Notes under the pieces: model-generated
What the model was told of the DNA's origin: nothing
The model's database searches: none
Seen by the model: only the letters and a program-made list of their open reading frames with translations
Source of the DNA: Balneolaceae bacterium
Lineage (GTDB): Bacteria; Bacteroidota; Rhodothermia; Balneolales; Balneolaceae
DNA length: 64,000 bases
Direction: 5' to 3'
NCBI GenBank assembly: GCA_017795005.1
Contig: CP051242.1
Span: forward strand, 1,550,001 to 1,614,000
Shown: piece after piece, positions 51,379 to 59,588 of the stretch
Layout of the letters: the number at the start of each line of letters is the position of its first letter
Numbering within the stretch: position 1 is the first letter of the stretch
Program-made: the position numbers and the translations under genes

Positions 51379-53100
51379 CTAACCACGGAAAATAAAAGAC
51401 GGATTTATTCCTTGACGCTCCCTTTCTTCGTGAAGTTTTTCTTCGTACATCCGTTCAACGTCTTTTAAAGTATCTGCATCAGAAGGAGAGAAGTCCCATC
51501 GAATGGCTTTAAATCTTGGGAAACGTAGAGTGTATTTCGCCTTTGTTCGCTTATTAACCTGGATGTCTTCAAACTCAAGTTCAATGACTAGATGAGGTTT
51601 CAGCAGAAGAGTGGGACCAAATCTCTCTAATGTGATATCTTTTATAAGAGTGTTCATCTTCTTAAGCTCTTCATCAGAATATCCACCATACGCTTTTCCG
51701 ATTGGGATAAACTCTTCTTCATACCGTTCATCCTCTTTCACTGAAACTCCCAGCGTAAAATCAGAATAGGTACCACCACGTTTACCACTTCCGGCATGGG
51801 CATATAACATAACTGTATCCAGTGAACCGCTTGGTTTCTTTACCTTCAACCATGATTTCCGGCGCTGCCCATACTCATAAACCGAATCTTTACGTTTCAG
51901 CATGAGTCCCTCATTTCCATGTGCAAGTGCCCGTTCGAAAAGTTTCTCCACATCATCTTCAGAACTCAGTTCCATTTGGGAAGTAATTGGAAGTGAATAT
52001 TCTGAAGCCAAATCTTCAAGCCTTCTTCTACGAACAACTAACGAATCATCGAATAACGAATCGCCATCAAGAAATAACAGATCATACGCAATAAATAATA
52101 CCGGATATTCGGCTAATAACTTCTCACTTGGTTTCTTAACTCCCATTCTTTTTTGAAGCATTTGAAAAGGGAGAATAGTGTCATCTTTGAAGACACAGAT
52201 TTCGCCATCCAGAACGGTCGGGGATAAATTTCGATCCTGAAAGAACGCTAGTATCTCGGGGAAAGAACCGGTGATTTCATTCAAGTCTCTCGAATACAGT
52301 TTTACTTTCCCATGTTCTACATGAGCCTGACACCGCATTCCATCAAACTTCTCTTCGGCGATATATTCGGAGAGATGTTCAACCGAACGACTTTCAATTG
52401 GAGATGCCAGCATAAAGGCAATGGGACTAAACATTTCAAAGGTGGCTTTATCAAGGACATCCTGTTTTGCCATCAATGCGGTTTCTTCCATACTTCCGGA
52501 GATCATTCTGGCATATCGAACAGATTCTAAAGGTTGACCGAAAGCTTTAGCAATAGCATTTTCCACACTTTTAGATTCAAAACCAATTCGAAGTGAACCT
52601 TGTCCCAGAATCCGGATGAAATACTTTACTTCGAGAGGCGTCATCTTAGTCCAGGCATCCCAGAGAATCTGATTCTTCAACTCACGTTTAGACGTGATAT
52701 ATAATTGCTGAAAAATGGAATCAATTTCCTGAAGAGTTAGCTGGGTATCATTCCATTTTGATTGTGCTTCAGGAATATTTTCAAATAATCTTTGAATAGT
52801 TTCTGATGAGCTACCCGTCGCAGTTCTGGAAGGCTTGAAGACCAGTTCATAATCGATTTCACAAAAATCGGCAGCAAGTGTAGCAATAGTTCGGTGTCCT
52901 ACGGAAGCTTTTTTACTGGATACGCTTGAAAATGCACCTTCACTCAAATAACGGGCAGCCAATTTTAAATCTGCATTGGATGAAAGAGATTCAAAGTAAG
53001 AGGCAGCCAATTTGATCTTGGCATTATTTCCCCGCGTTGTCGAAATCTTTTGGGTGGTTTGAACAAGGGAGAGGAAGCTATTTGAAGTTTGCATTTCCAT
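51379..53100 (-). CDS. ATP-dependent DNA ligase of the ligase-associated DNA-damage type
   Basis: The 573 residues comprise an N-terminal DNA-binding domain (about 1-215), an adenylylation domain with the nucleotidyl-transferase motif EEKFDGMRCQAH (K251 is the AMP-accepting lysine), LDGEICVF, NEGLMLKRKDSVYEYGQRRKSWLKVK motifs and an OB domain ending RFPRFKAIRWDFSP. It seals nicks using ATP, in contrast to the housekeeping NAD+-dependent LigA. Bacterial homologues sit with an exonuclease, a DEXH helicase (Lhr-like) and a phosphoesterase (PdeM) in a damage-response cluster. Here only the exonuclease, 122 bp upstream, is present. The gap holds an inverted-repeat element that runs to within three bases of the start. 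Confidence 0.93.
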   Translation of the reverse strand: MEMQTSNSFLSLVQTTQKISTTRGNNAKIKLAASYFESLSSNADLKLAARYLSEGAFSSVSSKKASVGHRTIATLAADFCEIDYELVFKPSRTATGSSSETIQRLFENIPEAQSKWNDTQLTLQEIDSIFQQLYITSKRELKNQILWDAWTKMTPLEVKYFIRILGQGSLRIGFESKSVENAIAKAFGQPLESVRYARMISGSMEETALMAKQDVLDKATFEMFSPIAFMLASPIESRSVEHLSEYIAEEKFDGMRCQAHVEHGKVKLYSRDLNEITGSFPEILAFFQDRNLSPTVLDGEICVFKDDTILPFQMLQKRMGVKKPSEKLLAEYPVLFIAYDLLFLDGDSLFDDSLVVRRRRLEDLASEYSLPITSQMELSSEDDVEKLFERALAHGNEGLMLKRKDSVYEYGQRRKSWLKVKKPSGSLDTVMLYAHAGSGKRGGTYSDFTLGVSVKEDERYEEEFIPIGKAYGGYSDEELKKMNTLIKDITLERFGPTLLLKPHLVIELEFEDIQVNKRTKAKYTLRFPRFKAIRWDFSPSDADTLKDVERMYEEKLHEERERQGINPSFIFRG

Positions 53101-53103
53101 ATC

Positions 53104-53224
53104 AATTAGGAATTAGGAATAATTCAATTAGGAATAGTTACTGTGTTATTACTTTTCTGCCAGATTATTACCTCTTTTTTACTAATCATATACTCTTCTA
53201 TTCTCATATTCCTAATTCCTAATT
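53104..53224. repeat. Intergenic palindromic element, AATTAGGAAT family (copy B)
   Basis: Left arm AATTAGGAATTAGGAATA (53104-53121) pairs with TATTCCTAATTCCTAATT (53207-53224). The right arm overlaps the stop codon of the exonuclease gene (53223-53225), and the left arm reaches to within three bases of the ligase ATG. A second partial arm (AATTAGGAATAG) lies at 53126-53137. It resembles copy A at 41457. Confidence 0.75.
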
Positions 53225-54212
53225 ATTCTACATCTGAAGCTTCTAAATCCAGGAAACCTGACTTAATTCCCTTACGGGACAGATAATGCTGAACCACTTT
53301 AGGATTTGGGGTATGAGTAATGAGTACTTTTTTGGGATTCAGTTGTTCACACAAATCAATCAACTCGAAAAAATCCAAATGATCTGAAATTGGAATGAGT
53401 TCATCGACAGTGAGCTGAGTTTGCCTTGACTCATTTGCTGCCCATCCCGAACAATAGGCAACGCGTTTCTTCTTTACATTTGAAGCGAAACCGGTACCTA
53501 ATGCAGAACCCGGTGTAATTAAAATCTTCCCTTCACAAGTATCCCGGTTATAGCTTTCATAAGTACCCAGTGAGAATCCATGTTCCTCATATACACTGCA
53601 AAGTTTAAAGCCGGCGCCATGAATCTGCATTGGATGATCAAGTTCTTTGAGGATATACATCAATTCCTGTGCTTTCCCCAGATTATAGGCCGTAAAAATC
53701 GGAGTGAATCCTTCATTCAGATTCTCAGAAGCAAAGCTTCGGATTTGAAGCGACAGTTCTTCTTCTGATTTCCATTTATAAATAGGTAAGCTGAAAGTAG
53801 CTTCGGTTATAAAGGTATCGATATTCGTTTCAGGGAGTTCAAATCCTTCTGTTGCAGGAGAAGGAGGCGTGCGATAATCGCCGGTGTATAAAACCGAACC
53901 CTGATCACTTTCGATGAAAGTCATTGCCGAACCCAGAATATGTCCGGCAGGATAAAAAGTAATATTTGCAGCATCGGTTTGCAGCGTTTCTCCAAACTCC
54001 AGCGTTTTTACTTTTCCGCCAAATCCTCTGAGCTTCATGAAACTGGCTGTTGGCGGAGTGGCATATACCGTTAGTTTTCGGTTCCTGGGCATATGATCGG
54101 CGTGGGCGTGCGATACAAAATAATGATCCGCCTTTGTCCCACTGTAATCCAGCCCGATCTTCAGATCCGGAAGTAAAATGCCATGATGTCCTGCTTTTTT
54201 TATTCTAACCAT
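53223..54212 (-). CDS. Ligase-associated exonuclease, metallo-beta-lactamase/CPSF-like family
   Basis: I start at the ATG at 54212; a TTG at 54227 upstream has no support. The 329-residue protein carries the metallo-beta-lactamase signature SHAHADH (residues 34-40), GDYRTPPS and the beta-CASP-like core of the mRNA 3'-end processing/exonuclease family. ATP-dependent ligase partners of this kind are named ligase-associated DNA damage response exonucleases. It probably trims DNA ends before ligation. It is followed on the same strand by the ligase gene (122 bp). Upstream, a third inverted-repeat element occupies the space to the divergent SIR2-like gene. Confidence 0.88.
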   Translation of the reverse strand: MVRIKKAGHHGILLPDLKIGLDYSGTKADHYFVSHAHADHMPRNRKLTVYATPPTASFMKLRGFGGKVKTLEFGETLQTDAANITFYPAGHILGSAMTFIESDQGSVLYTGDYRTPPSPATEGFELPETNIDTFITEATFSLPIYKWKSEEELSLQIRSFASENLNEGFTPIFTAYNLGKAQELMYILKELDHPMQIHGAGFKLCSVYEEHGFSLGTYESYNRDTCEGKILITPGSALGTGFASNVKKKRVAYCSGWAANESRQTQLTVDELIPISDHLDFFELIDLCEQLNPKKVLITHTPNPKVVQHYLSRKGIKSGFLDLEASDVE

Positions 54213-54224
54213 TAGATCAATAAT

Positions 54225-54294
54225 CAATATTCAACAAGGAACATTCAATTACCAATTTGACTGTTGTTCATTCCTTGTTGGTTATTGAATATTG
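54225..54294. repeat. Intergenic inverted repeat, AT-rich (copy C)
   Basis: Arms CAATATTCAA/TTGAATATTG (54225-54234 with 54285-54294) and CAAGGAA/TTCCTTG (54235-54241 with 54271-54277), the right side holding a 7-bp insertion. It begins 12 bases upstream of the exonuclease ATG. A further small hairpin, CTGACA-ACGTGG-TGTCAG (54315-54332), stands before the SIR2-like gene. Confidence 0.65.
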
Positions 54295-54378
54295 AAGAAG
54301 AATAGGAGAGGGGACTGACAACGTGGTGTCAGTAGTTCTGTAATTAGTTATTTATTTTTTCCTTAATTATTATCGTGC

Positions 54379-55440
54379 ATGGTAAAAGATAATACGGTTA
54401 TAGTTGTTGGAGCAGGTGCAAGCAAAGAGTTTGGTTTACCAATAGGTAGCGAGCTATTATATGAGGTTAGTAAAGTACTCCGTATTTCAAGGGAGGGGCC
54501 AAGAATTGATGATGAAATAATTGATTCAGCTTTAGAAATTTATACATATAAATTTAAGCCTCATGATCCATATTATGGACAAAAATCACTTATAAGTGCT
54601 GCAAAAAATATTATTCAAGCAATACCATTGTCACTTTCAATCGATAATTTAATTGACGAGAGAAAGGATAAGGATATTGAGGTCTGTGCAAAAATTGGTA
54701 TTGCTAAAACTATATTAGATGCGGAAAAAAATAGCACAATCTATTTCAATCCAAAAGATAGCTATAACCTTGATTTTGAGAAATCAAAACAAACTTGGTT
54801 AAATCATATTTTTAAAATAATAAAACAAAATTGTGATTTTGATAGCCTTCCAGAAAGGTTGGACCAAGTTAAGTTTATTGTATTTAACTATGATAGATGT
54901 GTTGAGCATTATATTTATAATGCAATACAGAATGCATACAGTGTAAATGAGTATGAAGCAAAAAGATGTATGCAACATTTAGATGTCTACCATCCATATG
55001 GTAAGGTAGGTTCATTACCTTGGATGGATAATGAAAATCCAATTGAGTTTGGCGAAAGTATTAAACCAGATAAACTTGTTTCACTACTTAATGAATTAAA
55101 AACTTTTACTGAAGGTATTGATAAACAAGAGAGCGAGATTCTATGGATTCGAAAAAGTATTAGTGAAGCCACAACAGTTCTTTTTTTAGGTTTTGGATAT
55201 CATAGCCTGAATTTACGTTTACTTTATTCTGATGGCTTTAAGCATGTAAAATCAAACAAGGTTAAATACTTTGGTACAACTTTAGGAGAGTCAGATTCAA
55301 ATCATCTTTCAATTCATTCAGAATTGAGTGAATTAGCAGATATTTATAAGGAACAAGTTTGCTTAAATAAATTAGCTGCTAATAAAATTATAATTGAGTA
55401 TTGGAGAGAATTATCTTTATCAAAGATTTTTAAAACTTAG
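54379..55440 (+). CDS. Solitary SIR2-like domain protein, possible NADase/defence gene
   Basis: The 353 residues show a SIR2-like NAD-binding fold: VVGAGASKEFG (GAGAS at 11-15), SIDNLID (87-93), the FNYDR motif (169-173), an HPYG motif with H205 as candidate catalytic histidine, and FLGFGYHSLNLRLL (269-282), which is the usual SIR2-like family ending. It has no extra domains. Such proteins with FNYDR are found in bacterial SIR2-like families, several of which deplete NAD+ in anti-phage systems. No partner gene is adjacent. The gene is AT-richer than its neighbours and is enclosed by palindromic repeats on both sides, which fits acquisition by transfer. Defence function is inferred. Confidence 0.72.
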   Translation: MVKDNTVIVVGAGASKEFGLPIGSELLYEVSKVLRISREGPRIDDEIIDSALEIYTYKFKPHDPYYGQKSLISAAKNIIQAIPLSLSIDNLIDERKDKDIEVCAKIGIAKTILDAEKNSTIYFNPKDSYNLDFEKSKQTWLNHIFKIIKQNCDFDSLPERLDQVKFIVFNYDRCVEHYIYNAIQNAYSVNEYEAKRCMQHLDVYHPYGKVGSLPWMDNENPIEFGESIKPDKLVSLLNELKTFTEGIDKQESEILWIRKSISEATTVLFLGFGYHSLNLRLLYSDGFKHVKSNKVKYFGTTLGESDSNHLSIHSELSELADIYKEQVCLNKLAANKIIIEYWRELSLSKIFKT

Positions 55441-55465
55441 TACATCTGTTTAAGCATATTATTCA

Positions 55466-55573
55466 GGTCATCCCGAATTTATTTCGGGATCTTTGTGAAG
55501 TTTATAAAACAATACACAATTAAATGCTAAACTAAAGCCCTTCCATAAGATCCTGAAACAAGTTCAGGATGAC
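55466..55573. repeat. Composite palindromic repeat, Bacteroidota-style GTCATCC element
   Basis: Arms GTCATCC (55467) and GGATGAC (55567-55573) enclose two internal palindromes: ATCCCGAA/TTCGGGAT (55470-55490) and ATCCTGAA/TTCAGGAT (55550-55570). Elements of this type occur in many copies in related genomes. With the next element it accounts for most of the 404-bp gap before the SGNH gene. Confidence 0.75.
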
Positions 55574-55632
55574 GGCAGGTATTCTTTATTAGAGAGAATT
55601 CCCATACTAGCGCATTCGATGTTAAAATAACA

Positions 55633-55752
55633 ACTCCCCTTGAGGGGGGTACGCCGAAGGCGGGAGGGGTGTTTGTAAGGTTTCGATACACAATCAAACA
55701 CCCTCCATCTTTATTCGCTTCGCTCATAAAGATACCTCACTCAAGGGAGGAC
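55633..55752. repeat. Second composite repeat, CTTGAGG/CTCAAGG element
   Basis: CTCCCCTTGAGG (from about 55634) pairs with CTCAAGGGAGG (55740-55750), and GTGTTTG (55669-55675) with CAAACAC (55695-55701). Internal words GCCGAAGGC and GCTTCGC form small hairpins. No gene is seen between 55441 and 55844. Confidence 0.7.
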
Positions 55753-55844
55753 TTTCACTTGGTCTGCATAGTATCTATTTCAAATCTCCAATTCCAATGC
55801 TGCTTATAATTCTATATCATTTGTTCAAAACTAAAATTTCTCTG

Positions 55845-56567
55845 ATGAAAAGCATTTCTATCATTTTACTATCTTCGATTCTATTCCTTTCCTGTGGAAC
55901 TGAACCCAATTCCGATTCAACTCCGGCAAATCTGAATGTAATTATGCCGGTGGGAGATTCCCGGGTTCAGGGTGCTCATCCGGTGTTTGAAAGTTATCGG
56001 TACGAGTTATGGAAGCTGCTAATAAACAGTGAAGTTGCCTTTGATTTGGCAGGATACCGCCAAGATCAATCGGTATATGCAGAATATAAGGGAGAAATGT
56101 TTGATCCGGATCATGCGGGAGTAAGTGGTTATACTTCCACAGATGTACTCAATTCTATGACGGATATTATAAAAGAAGTACCCAATCCCGATATCGTTTT
56201 GTTGGGCATTGGCGGGAATGACTTACTTGGAGGAGCTACTCCTCAGGCTACCGTGGATAACATCCGCGAGATTATAGGATTGTTCAGAGCTTCGGAGGAT
56301 AGTGTGGTTATAATTCTTGAACAAATCGCACCGGGCAAATCAGAATTTATGGAAACACAGGACGAAGAAGAGTTTGCAAACTTCAATACGTTGGTGCTAA
56401 ATCTGGGACTGGAATTATCCACGAACGCATCCCCCATAATTGTAGTAGATATGGCAGAAGGCTGGCAGGATACTTACCTGTCGGATAATATCCATTATAA
56501 CCAGGCAGGTGCTGAAGTAGTGGCCCAACGCTATTTCACGGCAATGGTTCCTTTTTTAGAAGAATAG
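55845..56567 (+). CDS. SGNH/GDSL-type hydrolase lipoprotein
   Basis: I start at the ATG at 55845, because the following 17 residues form a lipoprotein signal (lipobox ending LFLSC, Cys17); an ATG at 55797 would place 16 extra residues in front of it. The 240-residue protein has block I PVGDSRVQG with the nucleophile Ser39, block III GIGGNDLLGG and block V DNIHYNQAG with the Asp-x-x-His pair, so the catalytic set is complete. It is likely an esterase or deacetylase of lipids or polysaccharides at the outer membrane. It stands alone downstream of the repeat-rich gap. Confidence 0.88.
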   Translation: MKSISIILLSSILFLSCGTEPNSDSTPANLNVIMPVGDSRVQGAHPVFESYRYELWKLLINSEVAFDLAGYRQDQSVYAEYKGEMFDPDHAGVSGYTSTDVLNSMTDIIKEVPNPDIVLLGIGGNDLLGGATPQATVDNIREIIGLFRASEDSVVIILEQIAPGKSEFMETQDEEEFANFNTLVLNLGLELSTNASPIIVVDMAEGWQDTYLSDNIHYNQAGAEVVAQRYFTAMVPFLEE

Positions 56568-56588
56568 AGATTCATCAATCCTTCACAT

Positions 56589-56617
56589 TTAATGTCGACT
56601 ATGAGTTGTCACATTAA
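56589..56617 (+). promoter_or_regulatory. Inverted repeat before the SQR-like gene (operator or hairpin)
   Basis: TTAATGT/ACATTAA arms (56589-56595, 56611-56617) continue inward with GAC/GTC after one unpaired base. They lie just before the GGAGG ribosome-binding site (56622-56626) that decides the start at 56632. Confidence 0.35.
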
Positions 56618-56631
56618 TAATGGAGGTTATT

Positions 56632-57831
56632 ATGAAAGTATTGGTTGTTGGAGGTAATTTCGCAGGCTCAACTGCTGCTCTGGAAATCAAAAGAAAATTG
56701 GGGAATGAGGTAGAAGTAACCTTAATAGACCGAAATCCGGATTTTATCTACATCCCATCTTTAATCTGGGTGCCCATTGGAAGAAGAGAAGTGGATGATA
56801 TTACCATCCCCCGTGAAAAAGTATTAGCCAGAAAAGGAGTGGTTTTTGTTCAGGATACAGCCACTGATGTAGATACTGAAACTCAGATTGTGTATACAGA
56901 ACACGGCCAATATCGATACGATCATTTAATTATTGCAACAGGACCAAAAGTTCAGTTTGATGCCGTTCCGGGATTAAAAGAGCATAATTTATATATCGGT
57001 ACTCCTGTTGGTGCGATGAAAACCCGTGAAAAACTGGAAGAGTTTAAAAATAATCCGGGTCCGGTAGTAATTGGAGCTACACAGGGAGCAGGATGTATGG
57101 GGGCTGCTTACGAGTTTCTGTTTAATCTCGAAAAATGGTTGAGAGATCAGAAAATCAGAAAAAAAGTGGATTTACACTGGATTACCCCGGAACCCTATTT
57201 AGGTCACTTTGGAATTGATGGAATGCCACTAGGCGAAACCATGCTCAAAAAATTCATGGATATGTTTCACATAACTTATCATACTTCGGTCGCTGTGGAA
57301 AAGGTTACTGAAGACGAAGTTTTTCTAAGCGATGGAACATCAATATCCTCCCGGTTTAAAATGTTGATGCCACCATTCACTGGAGTTGATTTCATTAAGA
57401 ATTCACCGGAGCTCCATTGTGGTGAAAATCAGTTTATTCCAACATTACCTTCGTATCGTCATACCGAAATTGAAAATATTTGGGCTGCAGGATTGGCAGT
57501 GAATGTTGCTCCGCCATTCGAACAAGGCAACGTTCCATTCAGTGTTCCTAAAACCGGATATCCAAGTGATGTGACCGGTAAAATTGTAGCTCATAATGTG
57601 ATCAATGCAATCCAGGGAATTGAAAAAATGGAAGAAAAACCCTGGGGTAAGATTGCAGGTCTCTGCGTGATGGACGCCGGTGAAAAGGAAGTTCTGATTG
57701 TAAGTAATTCTCTTTTCAAACCACGTAAATTCGCCATTATGATTCCAAATGTGCTTTTCGATTTCTTTAAAGTATTTCTTGAAAAGTACTTCCTCTGGAA
57801 ATTGAGAAGAGGTATTTCGTACTTGCCTTAA
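56632..57831 (+). CDS. Sulfide:quinone oxidoreductase-like FAD-dependent oxidoreductase
   Basis: The ATG at 56632 is preferred, since GGAGG at 56622-56626 lies the right distance before it and would be inside the gene if the ATG at 56620 were used. The 399-residue flavoprotein has the N-terminal FAD motif VVGGNFAGSTAALEIK, the IIATGP motif and the family hallmark GAGCMGAAYEF with Cys155. A second conserved cysteine, Cys345 (GLCVMDAGEKE), should form the redox pair with it, as in SQR. The C-terminus (FLEKYFLWKLRRG) looks amphipathic, as expected for membrane attachment near the quinone. It likely oxidises sulfide or a related sulfur species to feed the quinone pool. The third cysteine found in some SQR is not evident. 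Confidence 0.85.
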   Translation: MKVLVVGGNFAGSTAALEIKRKLGNEVEVTLIDRNPDFIYIPSLIWVPIGRREVDDITIPREKVLARKGVVFVQDTATDVDTETQIVYTEHGQYRYDHLIIATGPKVQFDAVPGLKEHNLYIGTPVGAMKTREKLEEFKNNPGPVVIGATQGAGCMGAAYEFLFNLEKWLRDQKIRKKVDLHWITPEPYLGHFGIDGMPLGETMLKKFMDMFHITYHTSVAVEKVTEDEVFLSDGTSISSRFKMLMPPFTGVDFIKNSPELHCGENQFIPTLPSYRHTEIENIWAAGLAVNVAPPFEQGNVPFSVPKTGYPSDVTGKIVAHNVINAIQGIEKMEEKPWGKIAGLCVMDAGEKEVLIVSNSLFKPRKFAIMIPNVLFDFFKVFLEKYFLWKLRRGISYLP

Positions 57832-57849
57832 CTGGCTCGACAATAAGAT

Positions 57850-57887
57850 GAAGAGTTACGCTATTTCAATGCAGTTCGTAACTCTTC
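57850..57887. terminator. Possible bidirectional stem-loop between convergent genes
   Basis: GAAGAGTTACG (57850-57860) pairs with CGTAACTCTTC (57877-57887) over a 16-base loop. It straddles the stop of the minus-strand gene and lies 19 bp past the SQR stop. There is no strong T run, so termination is uncertain. Confidence 0.4.
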
Positions 57888-58625
57888 TTCACCTAAATTC
57901 GGAAAGAATTCCTTCAGAATTGGAATATAGAATTCTATTTCCTGCTCATTTGACACCGTTACGTTGCGTTTTATAAGAAGTAATTCAATTTCTTTCAGCT
58001 TTTCCTCACCGAAGTAACTATTGATCGTCGGAAGGTGATCGGAACTCATACTAGCAATCCGCAGCATGATACTGGCCCGGTCGTTATATCGATCTGTAAA
58101 CCGCTTAAAATTGAGAAAATTACTTTGGTGGGCGAATTGTACATCAGGATTGTCACGACTCCCTTCAGGAATTGCTACGTATTTCATGGATAATTCAGTT
58201 AGCAGAAGCTCCACATGCTCCAGTTTTTTTAATTCCTGATAAATTTCAGCGATGATAGAGTTTAACTCGAAATTGATGACTTCAGCGTCTGAAGCTAATG
58301 CATATTCAACGGCTATATAATCATACTGAGGTTGAATGAATCGCCAGTTTGAGTAATCTGGGTATCGTTCGTTTCGTATGGATTCCCGCCATTCTTCAAC
58401 CTGAGATTCTCCGGCAAAATCGGGGAAGTAAATCCTGAAATATTCAAGATCTTCCTTTACACCAACCATTACCTTTTCTTTCTCAGCTTCCGTTTTTCTT
58501 TGTTCGCTATAATTTTGAAACAGAAAGGCACCATATACCCCAATAAATACGATAATTAATTCGAGAAACAGGAATTTTATCCCTTCTTTAGAAAAGAATT
58601 TAAAAGACCATTCCAGTCGACTCAT
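57861..58625 (-). CDS. Single-pass membrane protein of unknown function (DUF6090-like layout)
   Basis: The 254 residues begin with a short cytoplasmic part and one membrane helix (about 17-37, LFLELIIVFIGVYGAFLFQ), followed at once by NYSEQRKTEAEKEKVMVGVKEDLEYF, a charged helical stretch, and then a soluble helical domain. This layout is that of DUF6090-like proteins of Bacteroidota, which have no known activity; the identity is not certain. It is 3 bp behind the oxyR-like gene and the last member of a minus-strand operon, so it may be part of the same oxidative-stress or envelope response. Confidence 0.65.
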   Translation of the reverse strand: MSRLEWSFKFFSKEGIKFLFLELIIVFIGVYGAFLFQNYSEQRKTEAEKEKVMVGVKEDLEYFRIYFPDFAGESQVEEWRESIRNERYPDYSNWRFIQPQYDYIAVEYALASDAEVINFELNSIIAEIYQELKKLEHVELLLTELSMKYVAIPEGSRDNPDVQFAHQSNFLNFKRFTDRYNDRASIMLRIASMSSDHLPTINSYFGEEKLKEIELLLIKRNVTVSNEQEIEFYIPILKEFFPNLGEEELRTALK

Positions 58626-58628
58626 TTT

Positions 58629-59561
58629 TTATTCAACTACTAGTTCTTCTTTCTGTGATTTCAGGTGTTCCGGAATTGAATCTTTAATTGCTGTAGCGAG
58701 GGCATCAATTAAATTCTTCTTGAGAAACTCACGGCTGTATACTAATCGGTGCTTTCGAGTTGGTACAGGTTCATTGAATTCTTTGATTACTCCATTTGCA
58801 CATCGCGTATCATGATCTTCCATTGCCAGATAGGGCATTAAGGTAACACCAAAGTCCTGTTCAACTAATCTTTTTAATGTTTCAAGATTTCCGCTTTCAA
58901 ACTTGATCTGACCTTTATTTACTTTTTCATTGGTTTTCTTACATAGCTTAATCGCCTGATCACGGAAACAGTGACCTTCATTAAGTAACCAAAGGTTCTC
59001 ATCATACATATCATCCAAGTCGAGTTTATCCTTGGAGGCAAATTTGTGCATGTTGGATACATATCCTAAAAAAGGCTCCAGGAATAATTCTTCTTCAAAA
59101 AAGTGCTGATCAGTAGGTGTTGCGATAATACCAACATCAATAAGATCGTCATGCAAACTTTCAAGCAATTCAGAGGTAAGCATTTCCTGAAATGTGAGTT
59201 CCACATTAGGATGTTGTTCAGAAAATTTCCGTAAGAAAAGCGGAACTAAATAAGGAGCAATTGTTGGAATTATTCCAACTTTAAATGAGCCCTTTAGTTC
59301 TTCATCGCTTAACGAAGCCATATCTTCAATATGCTTGGCATCGTGAAGGATAATTTTTGCCCGTTCTATAATCTGTTCACCTATTGCAGTTGGAATAACT
59401 GGTGTTTTAGATCTGTCAAAGATTAATACTCCAAGCTCATCTTCCAGTTTTTGAATCTGCATACTCAAAGTGGGCTGAGTGATGTAAATTTTTTGAGCAG
59501 CGGTAGCGAAATGTCTGTATTTGTCAACGGCAACGATATATGAGAGCTGGGTAAGGGTCAT
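58629..59561 (-). CDS. oxyR: OxyR-like LysR-family peroxide-responsive regulator
   Basis: The 310-residue LysR-type protein has a helix-turn-helix near 15-45 (HFATAAQKIYITQPTLSMQIQKLE) and the regulatory domain of OxyR. The peroxide-sensing pair is visible: GHCFRDQAIKLC, with Cys198 and Cys207 spaced exactly as Cys199/Cys208 of the E. coli protein, plus the His before the first Cys. It would form a disulfide on H2O2 exposure and activate antioxidant genes. No catalase or peroxiredoxin is adjacent; instead it sits in an operon with envelope and hydrolase genes, 27 bp behind the SGNH gene. Confidence 0.92.
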   Translation of the reverse strand: MTLTQLSYIVAVDKYRHFATAAQKIYITQPTLSMQIQKLEDELGVLIFDRSKTPVIPTAIGEQIIERAKIILHDAKHIEDMASLSDEELKGSFKVGIIPTIAPYLVPLFLRKFSEQHPNVELTFQEMLTSELLESLHDDLIDVGIIATPTDQHFFEEELFLEPFLGYVSNMHKFASKDKLDLDDMYDENLWLLNEGHCFRDQAIKLCKKTNEKVNKGQIKFESGNLETLKRLVEQDFGVTLMPYLAMEDHDTRCANGVIKEFNEPVPTRKHRLVYSREFLKKNLIDALATAIKDSIPEHLKSQKEELVVE

Positions 59562-59588
59562 TTTATATAATATTAATTGACTTGAAGG

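Noticed and set aside
53101-53225. Possible insertion sequence between ligase and exonuclease genes
   Set aside because: Only about 120 bp with inverted arms, no transposase; treated as a palindromic repeat element.
54360-55440. Complete multi-gene defence island around the SIR2-like gene
   Set aside because: Neighbours are housekeeping-type repair, SGNH and SQR-like genes; no partner such as a TIR, SLOG or nuclease gene is adjacent, so only a solitary candidate is claimed.
55797-55844. Upstream start for the SGNH lipoprotein gene
   Set aside because: It would add 16 residues before a normal lipoprotein signal; the ATG at 55845 gives a standard signal and lipobox.
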